Assembly: GCA_963830565.1 (NCBI GenBank)
Contig: CAWHMO010000012.1
Span: 43,371 to 107,370 of the forward strand
Origin: DATFDN01 sp963830565
GTDB lineage: Bacteria; Pseudomonadota; Alphaproteobacteria; Acetobacterales; Acetobacteraceae
Direction: 5' to 3'
Length of the DNA stretch: 64,000 nucleotides
Part shown: positions 45,705-54,008 of the stretch, in pieces
Layout: the number at the start of each line of letters is the position of its first letter
Position numbering within the stretch: the first letter of the stretch is position 1
The notes under the pieces: generated by a model
Seen by the model: only the letters and a program-made list of their open reading frames with translations
Database searches by the model: none
Told to the model about the DNA's origin: nothing
Translations under genes and position numbers: made by a program

Positions 45705-46124
45705 ATGAGCCATAGCTCAGGTCTACAGTCATGGACGGCGGAAGCGGTAGACCCTACAAGGTCTGGCAAAGTAACAGTTGCTCCGCACCCTAAGACTATC
45801 GCCTTTTTGGCCGGCCAGAAACGCCGCGCCAGCTTAGGCCAGTATTTTGGCTTAGTGCGCCAGTGCGGATTTTTACTGGACCCTACCGGGTTGTTTAAGG
45901 GGCGGACTAAGGCCAATGAATTATCCGGGCACCGACGACGACATAGTTGCCTACATCTCAAGACCGGCGTGGACTTACACCTTCAGCGAGGCCGGAGCGC
46001 TTACCAGGGACGTACCCCCACCACGCAACTGTGTCTTCGTGGCGTTTGTCTCTTTCGCTTGCGATGTGTTAACCGAGATCAGGAAGAATCCGTCGTGCCT
46101 CCCATGCGAGGGAGCTGTTCTTGA
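45705..46124 (+). CDS. Doubtful cargo ORF in lower-GC part
   Basis: 139 residues from ATG 45705 (TIAFLAGQKRRASLGQYFGL, GFLLDPTGLFKGR). The second half overlaps the better-supported 45916 gene in another frame and is not credible there. It may be a short real N-terminal gene or an intergenic leader. The preceding 45497-45704 shows no gene; TTGTCA (45670-45675) and TATATG (45691-45696) could be a weak promoter with short spacing. Confidence 0.2.
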   Translation: MSHSSGLQSWTAEAVDPTRSGKVTVAPHPKTIAFLAGQKRRASLGQYFGLVRQCGFLLDPTGLFKGRTKANELSGHRRRHSCLHLKTGVDLHLQRGRSAYQGRTPTTQLCLRGVCLFRLRCVNRDQEESVVPPMRGSCS

Positions 46125-46191
46125 TTGGGAATGGACTGAGGCCGATCCCAACTGTACCGTACCTGCCCGTCGATTACCAGACGCGATATAG
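45916..46191 (+). CDS. Unknown cargo protein A of a two-gene unit
   Basis: 91 residues from ATG 45916 with AAGG upstream. Text such as DDDIVAYISRPAWTYTFSE, FVAFVSFACDVLTEI and VLDWEWTEADP suggests a small beta-rich soluble fold. No motif is recognised. Its stop is 9 bases before the next gene, whose ribosome site AGGAGCACGCT starts inside the gap, so the two form an operon. Base composition is near 50% GC, well below the host. Confidence 0.5.
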   Translation: MNYPGTDDDIVAYISRPAWTYTFSEAGALTRDVPPPRNCVFVAFVSFACDVLTEIRKNPSCLPCEGAVLDWEWTEADPNCTVPARRLPDAI

Positions 46192-46200
46192 GAGCACGCT

Positions 46201-46653
46201 ATGGGTAAAGTAGGGGGGACTTTGGAGGATTTTTTGCCCGCTGATCTCCTAGCGGCAGTTGTCTCACCATTTGTCCCGTGCGCCAAGTATTCAGCTCCTA
46301 TGGACTGCATTGTTTATCTATCTGAGGATGTGGCCTACAGAGCCGATCGAGTGGACCCGTTTTTAACGGTCCTATGGCATCCGCAGGAAGAGCGAGCTGT
46401 TGGCGTCAAGCTAAAAGGATTTCGCTTTATTTTTGAGCGAATGAGAGAGATTCTAAAATCTGATGGGATATCGGTTTCGCAGGAGCGATTTACCTCAATG
46501 GTGACGGCCTTAGAAGTGGCTATGACAGCGGGCCTTGGACCAACAATGGTCGCGGCTGCCGAGCAACGCCGCAGAGGCGAGCGGTATGCAAAAGCACGGG
46601 AACTTCTTCACTCTGTCAGATTTGACCCGGCAGAGCTGCTGGAAGCGGCATGA
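46201..46653 (+). CDS. Unknown cargo protein B of a two-gene unit
   Basis: 150 residues, mixed alpha/beta, from ATG 46201 with a strong ribosome site. Segments include VVSPFVPCAKYSAPMDCIVYL, FLTVLWHPQEERAVGVKLKG and a C-terminal helical part AAEQRRRGERYAKARELLHS. I do not recognise the family. It ends 1 base before the transposase stop on the other strand. Low GC as its partner. Might be a toxin- or effector-like pair with protein A, but no evidence beyond gene linkage. Confidence 0.55.
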   Translation: MGKVGGTLEDFLPADLLAAVVSPFVPCAKYSAPMDCIVYLSEDVAYRADRVDPFLTVLWHPQEERAVGVKLKGFRFIFERMREILKSDGISVSQERFTSMVTALEVAMTAGLGPTMVAAAEQRRRGERYAKARELLHSVRFDPAELLEAA

Positions 46654-46654
46654 T

Positions 46655-47647
46655 TTATGTGGGACGTGTCCTCTGCCAGTAGCCGCACCAATCCACTGAC
46701 GGCCGGCACGCCATAGCCAGTCCCATGACGGCCTGCGCCTGCCGCCCGTTGTCCAGCCGCCGGTGATCCTCGCGCCACGCGCTCTCCTGCGCGTAGCGCA
46801 CGAGATATGGCCCGGCGACGTGGTGGTGGTGTCCGATCTCAGCCCGACGCATCCGCGAGAAGAACTCCTCCGCCCCGTTCGTATAGACGCCGCGCGTGTC
46901 ACTATAGAGCGCCTGATGATCGATCCGCTGCATGGCGAACCGAGCTTGCAGGTCGTTCCAGGCGGTTGACTCATCCGCCATGATTTCGGTGCCCCTGGCG
47001 ACGCGAGCAGCGATGAAGCCAAGCGCGGCACTCTCTGACTTGAACACGGCCGGCAGCGTGCGTCCATCGCGCTCCCGGACCACAACCACGACTTGGCGCT
47101 TGCCGGTCTGATTGCGAAGCAGACGCCGATCGCGGCGGTTCTCCTTGTGGTTGGCGGGCTTGACGTAGCCGCCGAAGTAGCCGCCATCCAGCTCGGCAAT
47201 CCGCCCCTCGCCCCCGAGCTGCGCACCCTTCATCTCGGACGCCATTGCCTCGCGCAGCTTGTGGGCGAGCACGAATGCCGTCTTGTATTGCACGTCGAGG
47301 TCACGCGAGAGGGCGAGCGCGCTCTTGCCCTTCACCTCATTGCAGAAGATGGCGATGGCCGCGAGGTAGTTCCGGAGCGGCATCTTGTGGTGCGCGAACA
47401 GCGTGCCGGACGTGACGGAGAAATCCTTTCGGCACGCCTTGCAGCGCCAGCGTAGCGCCCCGTTCGGCCGGCGGCACTCATAGACGGTCGGGCACTCGCA
47501 GTGCGGGCAGACCGGCTTGCCGCCCGTGGCGGCCCAGCGGATGCGGATGAAGGTGGCTTCGGCTTCCTCGTCGGTCAGGCGCAGGACGGCGCCTAGGAGA
47601 GCGTACGGGCCTTTGCTGACAGGAGGAAGTGTTGGGGCATCTCTCAT
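46655..47647 (-). CDS. IS1595-family (ISXO2-like) transposase
   Basis: DDE-type transposase with an N-terminal zinc ribbon (PVCPHCE, CKACRKDF) and the ISXO2 catalytic core: AELDGGYFGGY (first Asp), IMADESTAW (second Asp) and TNGAEEFFSRMRRAEIGHHHH (third acidic/Asn region). 330 residues from ATG 47647, which lies inside a repeated motif shared with the divergent gene; an upstream start at 47698 would add 17 residues. It is apparently intact, so the element may still move. Confidence 0.9.
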   Translation of the reverse strand: MRDAPTLPPVSKGPYALLGAVLRLTDEEAEATFIRIRWAATGGKPVCPHCECPTVYECRRPNGALRWRCKACRKDFSVTSGTLFAHHKMPLRNYLAAIAIFCNEVKGKSALALSRDLDVQYKTAFVLAHKLREAMASEMKGAQLGGEGRIAELDGGYFGGYVKPANHKENRRDRRLLRNQTGKRQVVVVVRERDGRTLPAVFKSESAALGFIAARVARGTEIMADESTAWNDLQARFAMQRIDHQALYSDTRGVYTNGAEEFFSRMRRAEIGHHHHVAGPYLVRYAQESAWREDHRRLDNGRQAQAVMGLAMACRPSVDWCGYWQRTRPT

Positions 47648-47717
47648 ATGCGCTAGGAAGCTTGCACATACGCTAGAACAGAGAGCTTGCTCCATCAACA
47701 GAAAATCCTAGCATATT
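47645..47717. promoter_or_regulatory. Repeated motif between transposase and divergent gene
   Basis: Three copies of ATATG(CG)CTAGGA-like text: CATATGCGCTAGGA (47645-47658), ACATACGCTAGAA (47666-47678) and, inverted, TCCTAGCATATT (47706-47717). They lie across the transposase start and the divergent promoter region, as expected of an operator for an element-encoded repressor. The DUF6471-type protein next door is a candidate to bind them (inference). Confidence 0.5.
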
Positions 47718-47757
47718 CGGTAGGTTCTAGATCACGAAAGCGAGAATGCATTGACCC

Positions 47758-47991
47758 TTGATACAGACAGAGAAGGAATGGGCCGAGAAAGCCCGCCGCT
47801 TCATCAAGGCCGAGTTGAAGCGGGCCGGCATAACCTATGCCGAGCTGGCGAAGCGGCTGGAGCCACATGGGCTGCAAGAGACCGAAGCGTCCATCACCAG
47901 CAAGCTCGCGCGCGGGACGTTCGCGGTGACGTTCTTCCTGGCGACCCTGGCAGCTCTGGAATTGGAGGGAGTGAGGCTGGAAGACCTATAA
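47758..47991 (+). CDS. DUF6471-type small protein (candidate repressor)
   Basis: 77 residues from TTG 47758. The text EKEWAEKARRFIKAELKRAG, TYAELAKRLEPHGLQETEAS and ITSKLARGTFAVTFFLATLA has the shape of a short helix-turn-helix (tYaELakrL...Sit.Kl.RG.f), resembling DUF6471 proteins. Small HTH genes beside an IS transposase often regulate it. It starts divergently from the transposase with the repeated motif between, and is followed 10 bases later by the cargo membrane-protein gene. Confidence 0.6.
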   Translation: MIQTEKEWAEKARRFIKAELKRAGITYAELAKRLEPHGLQETEASITSKLARGTFAVTFFLATLAALELEGVRLEDL

Positions 47992-48001
47992 ACGCCCTTC
48001 G

Positions 48002-48922
48002 ATGCGAAGATCTTTGGGGATGATGTTTGTGGCTGGCGTCTGTCTAGCCGCAGCAATTCCGCTAAATAGGCCAGCCCCAGGTGCCGGGAATCAGGCTGGC
48101 CCAAAACAGCCCCAAAGCGCCGAGCACCATGATAAAGCAGCAGCAGATCAGGACGGTGCTCAGACGCCGCCGGCTGTCGTCAAACCTCTCGACACACCAC
48201 AGCGCGCCTCCGATTCCGAGGCCCCCAAGCCCCAGAGCCTCCAGAAAACGCCTCCAGATTGGGGGGGACCGGAGTGGTCCGTTGTTTGGGCTACCTTGAT
48301 CCTGGCGTTGGTCGGCATCTTCCAGTTGGCGATGTTCTTCGTTCAGCTTCGGTATATGCGCAGAGGCATAGACGACGCGAAGATTGCCTCCGAAGTTGCC
48401 AGAGACGCCGCAAAAATTGCCGAAAACTCTCTCAAATCCAATCGTGCCTGGCTCACGCTCGCTAGCTTCAATTCCCTGCCGATGAGTAACTCCACTCTGA
48501 TGGGCGATCCCGTGCAAAACGGCATGGTTTTTGATGTCGCCTGGGAAAACACCGGGAACAGTCCGGCTCTTAATACTAAAATCCACATTTCGGTAAGAGT
48601 TATAGCCGGAGACGATCCCCCGGTCTTCCAACATGATCCCCAGATCATCACGACATCTTTGATACTTGGACCCAAAAAAGTGGGGCGATCGACCTGTGTC
48701 GGCATTGGAGACAGCGATTTTCTCGCCTTCAAAAATCGGGAGGCCAAAGTAGTTCTGTATTCGAAAGTGATTTACACCGACATCTTCGAGCCGTCCGTTC
48801 AGCGTCATACGGAAGCATGCTTGGGGATTGTCTACGACGGTGAGCAAATTGACATGACAACCCGTATGGTTTCTCCCATCATTCGTGGCGGCCCGGTCGG
48901 TCCCCAAAACACCGCAAGCTAG
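48002..48922 (+). CDS. Cargo membrane protein with cytosolic C-terminal domain
   Basis: 306 residues. A short N-terminal hydrophobic stretch (MMFVAGVCLAAAIPL), a polar Pro/Gln/Asp-rich linker (25-95), one transmembrane helix (VVWATLILALVGIFQLAMFF) followed by a basic RYMRRGIDDAKIASEVARDAAK helix, then a beta-rich domain with NRAWLTLASF and VAWENTGNSPALN. This last text resembles domains of phage- or island-borne membrane proteins. GC is about 52%. The same layout occurs in the interrupted gene at 53.6-55.9 kb. No enzymatic motif. Confidence 0.6.
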   Translation: MRRSLGMMFVAGVCLAAAIPLNRPAPGAGNQAGPKQPQSAEHHDKAAADQDGAQTPPAVVKPLDTPQRASDSEAPKPQSLQKTPPDWGGPEWSVVWATLILALVGIFQLAMFFVQLRYMRRGIDDAKIASEVARDAAKIAENSLKSNRAWLTLASFNSLPMSNSTLMGDPVQNGMVFDVAWENTGNSPALNTKIHISVRVIAGDDPPVFQHDPQIITTSLILGPKKVGRSTCVGIGDSDFLAFKNREAKVVLYSKVIYTDIFEPSVQRHTEACLGIVYDGEQIDMTTRMVSPIIRGGPVGPQNTAS

Positions 48923-49020
48923 CAGCACACTAGCGAACCTGGCCGTAAAGCGGATTTTGTTCGGAAACATCACAGCCACTCGCTCCCTCGTTAGGTGGGA
49001 GCGGTATCGGCAGGCCGCTT

Positions 49021-49041
49021 GTGGCGGGTGCTACCTAATAC
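49021..49041. repeat. Right terminal inverted repeat of the IS1595-type transposon
   Basis: Reverse complement matches 44029-44049 in 20 of 21 bases; the transposon's last base is C49041, directly followed by the right copy of GGAGTAGCCCG. Confidence 0.85.
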
Positions 49042-49236
49042 GGAGTAGCCCGAGAAGTCGAAGTAGATTTGCAGCCCGTAGGCGAGCAGCGCGTACCAGG
49101 CCTCGAACAACGTCAGCGGCGCCCCATGGCCTGCCGCGTTGAAGCCGACATCGGCGAAGCGCGCGAACGTATCGGCCAGCACCGCCTTCTTCGCGAGCCC
49201 GAGCAGGAAAATCTCCAGCCCTTGCGATCCTATCGA
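49042..49236 (-). pseudogene. MBOAT (AlgI-like) acyltransferase, middle fragment
   Basis: Encodes GLEIFLLGLAKKAVLADTFARF and EAWYALLAYGLQIYFDFSGYS (shown in parts), the central helices of AlgI-type enzymes. The fragment is bounded by the IS1595-type element at one side and by the IS66 remnant at the other. The first 11 bases are the right target-site repeat (49042-49052). Only 65 codons remain, so it cannot act alone. Confidence 0.85.
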
Positions 49237-49619
49237 CTCTTGACTGGCGCCGTTTATCGGGCTATGCGGCTGACGGCGCAGACGCTTCACGCGGTGCTCT
49301 GGTAGGCGACGATCTCTCGTGCGAGCGGCAGGCGCGGGTCGAAGCGGAGATGGGTGATGGAGGCGAACACCGCCTCGGCCGTCTCGGCCACCGCCTCGAC
49401 CGGCAGATGATGCCGCCTCGTCGACCGCGTAGCTGATCCAGGTCACGCTGCAATTCGCCGGCACGGCGATGCGCGTTGCTGTCGAAGCGTCATCTGCACT
49501 TCGGGCGTCACACGTGCCGGGATCGGCAGGGCGGCACGGAGCCGCTCCATCAAACGTTCGACTTGATCGGGGTGGTCGATGATTGTTTACGCCACCATTG
49601 CGTGTCGCGGACCTCTGCC

Positions 49620-51100
49620 TCAGCCTTGATCTGCTGCGCCATGCCAGGGCAGCAGCGTGTGCAACTCGTGGGCTTTGGTAGCGGAGACGATGCGCTCGAG
49701 CACGTCGGTCAGCCAGGCCATCGGCTCGACGTTCAGCTTGGCGTCTGGGTCAGCGTCATGGCGACAGCCAATGCCGCGCGCCATCGGATCCGGCGAATAG
49801 TGGTTCTTGCGCGTCAGGACACGAGGGTGGATGCTGCTCGACCACGTTAGTGTCCATCTCGACCGGCCGTCATCGAGAAACACCAAGAAGCCGGGCCAAT
49901 GTCGGATGCATAGCGGATGCCTTGGCCAGATGGAGGTGGCGGACACGCGGTCCACGTGCTGTGCAGCCACCTGTGCAGGGCGTCGACAATGGCGACTTCG
50001 TTGCCTGGTACTCGCCTTCGATAGTGGCCGGATGCGCGAATTCGGTTTCGATGCGTAGAGCTCGCGGATGGCGTCAGCACCTCGGCCGCAAGCGACGACT
50101 GGTGGAGACGTAGAACTCGTAGAAATTCCGTGCACGTGAGCAGCAGAACGCCAACGTCACGGACGTCGGCACGATCTCCGGCGAGCGCTTGAACCGCCAT
50201 AGCCATCAACCTGCAGCACGCCGGAACAGGCCAGGTGCCGCGGGGCTCGCCTTGCGGTCTCCGAGTAGGCATACACGCGACGGATGGCCTGGCCCGCACC
50301 AGGGCCGATCATGATGGCATAGCACACAACGCCGGTCTTGGTTGACGCGGCCGGGCTGAGCACGGCAGAGTGGTGTCGTCGGCAAACACTTGGGTGAGGA
50401 CAGCACGTGCCGACCAGCAGATCGTAGAGCGGCTGCAGCCACCAGCAGGCCTGTCCGACCAGTTGGCCAGCGTCGAGCGATGAGCATGACGCCTTGCCGC
50501 GCAGGATTGCACCTGCCGATAGAGCGGCTGGGCATCGGCGAACTGCGACCACACGTGCGCCACCAACGCCTCGGTGGGTATCGCGTGACCGGACGGTCTG
50601 GGCGGCGCGATAACACGGCCTCCTCACAAGCACGGCAGGCATAGCGGGCGCGCGTGACGGACGCAGCTGCGCCGGCACGATGTCGAGCTGCTCGGTGCGG
50701 ATTCGCCGATCGGCGTCAGCGCTTGCCGCAGCACGGGCAATCCGGTCTCGACGTCGATCACACCTGTAGCGCGGTAGGTGCGCCGGCAAGGCGTGGTTTG
50801 CGCAGCGGCTCGGGACGAGGCTGGGGTTACAGCTCGATGCATCTGGCGGCCTGGTTGGCGGCGATGGTTTGCTCCAGGTCTCGAGCCGAGCTGGAGCTGA
50901 TCGGGGCTCAACTGCTCGGAGGCGCCAAACGGTGCCGCATCAGCGCGGACAGAGCGCAGCTTGTGTTCTCGGCGTGAGCTCGCGTGTTGCAGCATGACCG
51001 TTCCAGCATCTGCTGCAGGACGCAGCGTGTCGGCAGGGCGTCGGCACGACGCAGCCGGTGATGGTGAACGACTCGCGTGCTCCAAGACTGAAATCGGCGT
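49620..51100 (-). pseudogene. IS66 transposase (TnpC), many frameshifts
   Basis: DDE transposase of IS66. Family pieces in order along the minus strand: RYRC...RTEQLDIVPAQLR (zinc-binding/helical N-part), PLYDLLVGT, TKTGVVCYA, VLQVDGYGG (one of the DDE acids), LAAEVL, HWPGFLVFLDDGR and LNVEPMAWLTDVLER ending KAHELHTLLPW. The order is complete, so the whole gene was once here; at least ten frame changes remain. Confidence 0.72.
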
Positions 51101-51149
51101 TCAGCCGGCCAGCTCCGGGCGCGAGAGAGACCGGAAAGTGCTACTTGCA

Positions 51150-51420
51150 CCTATCCAGCAGGGCCGCCAACGCGCCGCCGACAGCGAGATCCGGCGGAAG
51201 AGCTCGCCGAGGGCCAAGCGAACTGGCTCTGTTCCAGCCGCTTGGTCAACAGCACAGGCCTATCGGTCATGCGAAAGCAGCTTGATCAGCCGGCGCGGTG
51301 CCCACGAAAGGCATACAGCGCGCTGTCGAACGTATCCGCGCCCAACCCCTGCTGGCCAGCATCGCCAAGCCCACCATGCCCTTGCGCATGTCCGTCACGC
51401 CGCAGGCAAGGTATAACTGC
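51150..51420 (-). pseudogene. IS66 TnpB remnant
   Basis: Encodes CGVTDMRKGMVGLA, a family signature (TDMRKGFDGLA), and in another frame LLTKRLEQSQFAWP, the conserved TnpB end (KRLERGRFVWP). Frame changes separate the two. Confidence 0.7.
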
Positions 51421-51439
51421 ATGCCATACGGCAGCGCGA

Positions 51440-51658
51440 TCACCGCTGGCTCAGCGCGCCCAGAACCCGCCGCAGCGCCCGGCCATCGACATGCGCGTCC
51501 ACGCGAACCAGCACGCCACCGGGCAGCACGATATCGATCAGCCCCGCCGCCGGCGGCTGAAACGAAGCGGAAGGAGGCGAGGCCAACGACGTTGGGGCCG
51601 GCGACGCCGCCAGCTCAACGGAGGCAAATAGCGGAACAGCAGCAGAGCGTCCTGTCAA
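51440..51658 (-). pseudogene. IS66 TnpA (Orf1) C-terminal remnant
   Basis: Contains the TnpA tail GLIDIVLPGGVLVRVDAHVD followed by GRALRRVLGALSQR. The N-terminal helix-turn-helix half is not in the same frame. Lies upstream of the TnpB remnant in the expected tnpA-tnpB-tnpC order. Confidence 0.65.
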
Positions 51659-51808
51659 AAGCTCATCAGCAGATGGCGCCAGGTATATATTTGTCCCAGC
51701 AGATCCAGTGCTTGAGTGCCACTTCAGCCGGCGTCAGATTAGCAAAAGGCTCTCGATGACTATCAAGCGTTACAGCTCCACAGTCCATGATAGAAGACTA
51801 TCAGTATG

Positions 51809-51959
<151 letters not shown>

Positions 51960-51960
51960 A

Positions 51961-52539
51961 CGATCGCCTCGGCGCTCGGTCGGGCGAGGGTGCGCGACGT
52001 GAGTTGCGGGATGATTTCGCGCGGGCGCACGATCGGGCCGGCGATCAGATGCGGGAAGAAGGCGACGAAGGCGGCATAGGCACCGAAGCCCGCATCCGGC
52101 CGGTCGGCCCGCGCGCTGTCGGCCAGGAACATGATCTGCTGGAAGGTGAAGAAGCTGATCGCCAGCGGCAGCGCCACCTCAAGGGCCGGGGCGTGCAGCC
52201 CGGCCAATGCGGCGCCCGCGCGGGCGAGGAAACCCGCATATTTGAACCAGCCGAGCAGGGCGAGATCGAGCGCGACTCCGATCGCCAGCCAGCGCCGCGC
52301 GGCGCCGTCACGACCGACGCGAGCGAATGCCAGGATGCGTTGCCCGATCGCGTAGTTCGCGACGATCGACCCGGCCAGGAGTGCGATGAAGCGCGGGTCC
52401 CACCACCCGTAGAACACCAAGCTCGCGGCGACGATCCAGCGCAGCGCCCACTCCGTGCCGCCCAGCCGCCCCGCTAGGAAAAACCCGGCAACGCGACCGG
52501 CAGGAAGCCCAGCAGGAAGGGGGCGGTGTTGAACAGCAC
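51961..52539 (-). pseudogene. MBOAT (AlgI-like) acyltransferase, N-terminal fragment
   Basis: The true start is GTG 52539 (LFNTAPFLLGFLPVAL), then a 1-bp frame change near 52482-52490 and VFYGWWDPRFIALLAGSI, NYAIGQRI, LGWFKYAGF, LPLAISFFTFQQIMFLAD, FFPHLIAGPIVRPREIIPQL as separate helices of the family. It breaks off at SAEAI where the A-rich tract starts; the middle fragment resumes with GLEIFLLGL. Together the three pieces give an almost complete gene of about 470 codons whose stop overlapped the SGNH gene. Confidence 0.87.
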
Positions 52540-52739
52540 CGCGATAGTATGCGTCCCGGTCGTCACCGTCGGGTAAACGGGCGAGCGATTATAGCGTCGG
52601 AAACGCCTGAATATGGTGGGGTCGGCGCTAGGTGGCGACCTGGAGGCATTTCTGTTGGTGGCTATTGACGCCCGCTATTCCGAGGACCTATCAAGGCATC
52701 GTGTCTAGCTAATCCGGTCCGGAAACCATGGATTCGCGG

Positions 52740-52975
52740 AAGTTGTCGTGGAGATGCCGGACTGGCTGTGCGTGCGCGTGTCGACATGCCAGGGGGATTA
52801 CAAATATTATTTGGTTTACATATTTGAACGGCGGGCGTATCATTGGATATGATAACGAGCGGGGCAAGGGATGCCACCGCCACTATAAGGATGTTGAGGC
52901 GTCATACCCGTGCATCCATCCAAGCCTGTTGCCCGAAATCCTGGCCCGATGCCAAGCTAGATACGGAGGCGTTGC
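52740..52975 (+). pseudogene. TumE-like (DUF6516) toxin remnant
   Basis: Frame 1 reads VVVEMPDW ... YKYYLVYI and, after a 1-bp change near 52820, NGGRIIGYDNERGKG and HRHYKDVEASY. The pattern (VxEM.xW, YKYRLVY, GYDNE.GKG.H.H) is the TumE family of toxins. The conserved D in GKGDHRH is Cys here. About 80 residues would be expected; the C-terminal part is degraded. Next to a matching antitoxin remnant. Confidence 0.5.
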
Positions 52976-52999
52976 TCCGCTGGTGACCAGGAAAGCCAA

Positions 53000-53240
53000 G
53001 ATGCGCGTTTGGGGCTCGATTCGAGACGCCGCAGACGGTTATCTTGGCAGGAAATTCCCGTCTCGAGCGCGGCGAAGCGGTCAATGAGCGCCACCAGACT
53101 TTCGAGAATTGGCAAGCCCTCTTCTCGGTACTGACGCCCAAGCGTTAGGAGCTTCTCCACGTCGTTCATAGGCTGCGGGAACCGACCGTGAGAGAGTTGC
53201 GCGATGGTTCGATGAGACTTGAAGCGGGGCAATGAGGTCG
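53000..53240 (+). pseudogene. Antitoxin-like remnant (HTH type, TumA-like)
   Basis: Starts MRVWGSIRDAADGYL at 53000; a frame change near 53045 leads to RLERGEAVNERHQTFENWQAL and FSVLTPKR, then a TAG stop, ELLHVVHRLREPTVREL, and another change. The order (SF-type domain with LTPKR, then a winged-helix start LREPTVREL) is that of antitoxins paired with TumE toxins. Two or more lesions make it non-functional. Confidence 0.5.
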
Positions 53241-53559
53241 TAAAGGAGCTTGTCGCCGCGAGGCCTCCTCGAACAGACGCGGCGTGGACTGAGCGCCGAG
53301 AAAGAGCGCATCGAGACATCGATCGCTCTAGATCGCTGGGAGAGATTGCTGACGTTGTAATGATCAACAGAAATCTGGCATATTCCGCAGAAATTGGATG
53401 CTTGACACAGGTGCGATGATAATGATGGACAAGCTGGCGCGAGGGTCATCGCAGACGCGTTGCTCTTGGAGTGCTCGCCAATACAAGAAGGGGATGGAGA
53501 GAGGTTGGACGACCTTTAGGCTACCTCCGGATGCAATAGATTCGCGAAGCAGTCCTTTT

Positions 53560-53917
53560 TCTGAGCGTCTGTTGCGCTACGGCTGTGAGGGCGCCGCTAA
53601 ACGGGCCAGCCCAGGTAATTCGGAAAGCAAAAGTAAGGCACCACAGCGGATAACCGCCGACCACCCCGCTAAATCCACTCCCAACCAGCCCATGACCGAG
53701 AACGCGCCGCCCCTCAGCAACGCACCGACCTCCCAAAACGGCAAAACCGAACCCGCCGATCACTCTACAGATCAACAGGACAAATCGCCGAGCGATTGGT
53801 GGTTGGTCGGATTGACTGGGGCTTTGGTAGCCGTCGGCTCCGTGCAATGCTGGGTTTTTTGAATTCAAGCTCGACGATTGCGCCAGACCATCAACACTAT
53901 GCAGGATACTGCGGAAA
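53560..53917 (+). pseudogene. Membrane protein gene, left half (interrupted by IS66)
   Basis: From about 53692 (ATG; an upstream start after a frame change near 53600 is possible, where VLFLSVCCATAVRAPLNGPA would be a leader) the text is Pro/Ser/Asn-rich, then SDWWLVGLTGALVAVGSVQCW, one transmembrane helix. A stop in frame at 53860 is followed in the same frame by IQARRLRQTINTMQDTAES, so read as W-to-stop or an error (TTT TGA ATT). It ends at the 8-bp target repeat TGCGGAAA. Same layout as the cargo protein at 48.0-48.9 kb. Confidence 0.6.
53910..53917. repeat. 8-bp target-site duplication, left (TGCGGAAA)
   Basis: TGCGGAAA at 53910-53917 and again at 55393-55400, immediately outside the IS66 ends. 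An 8-bp duplication is the IS66-family norm. Confidence 0.92.
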
Positions 53918-54008
53918 GTAATTGCTCACGTCCCCAGCTTCGCTGAGCCGTCAGGCACCTGAGTGATCAGCGATCGGCTTGACACGATCACGGTTGGTTC
54001 GATTCACC

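Larger units (their letters stand above)
44029..49041 (-). mobile_element. IS1595/ISXO2-type transposon with cargo, 5,013 bp
   Basis: Complete element in a MBOAT gene. Left end GTATTAGGTAGCACCTGCC and right end, read inward, GTATTAGGTAGCACCCGCC form 21-bp inverted repeats (last bases AC) with one mismatch, flanked by an 11-bp duplicated target. It carries one ISXO2-like transposase and about eight passenger genes, unlike simple IS of about 1 kb. GC content is clearly lower in 45.6-46.65 kb and 48.0-48.9 kb, implying mixed origin of the cargo. IS1595 members with passenger genes are known; this particular set I do not recognise. Confidence 0.9.
49250..51775 (-). mobile_element. Decayed IS66-family element (tnpA/tnpB/tnpC remnants)
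   Basis: Three genes of an IS66 element are visible as scattered frames. TnpA end near 51450-51650 (IDIVLPGGVLVRVDAHVDGRAL), TnpB in 51150-51420 (CGVTDMRKGM and LLTKRLEQSQFAWP), TnpC in 49620-51000 (LPAHLPRY, RTEQLDIVPAQLR, WWLQPLYDLLVGT, GVLQVDGYGG, MAWLTDVLERIVSATKAHEL). Very many 1-2 base frame changes but few other differences. One tip may be the sequence CAAGCGTTAC (51766-51775). No clear target repeat is found. Either an old wreck or badly polished sequence. Confidence 0.75.

Noticed and set aside
44029..49041. Transposon cargo as a known defence island
   Set aside because: No nuclease, helicase, methyltransferase, reverse transcriptase or other recognised defence domain could be read; left as unknown.
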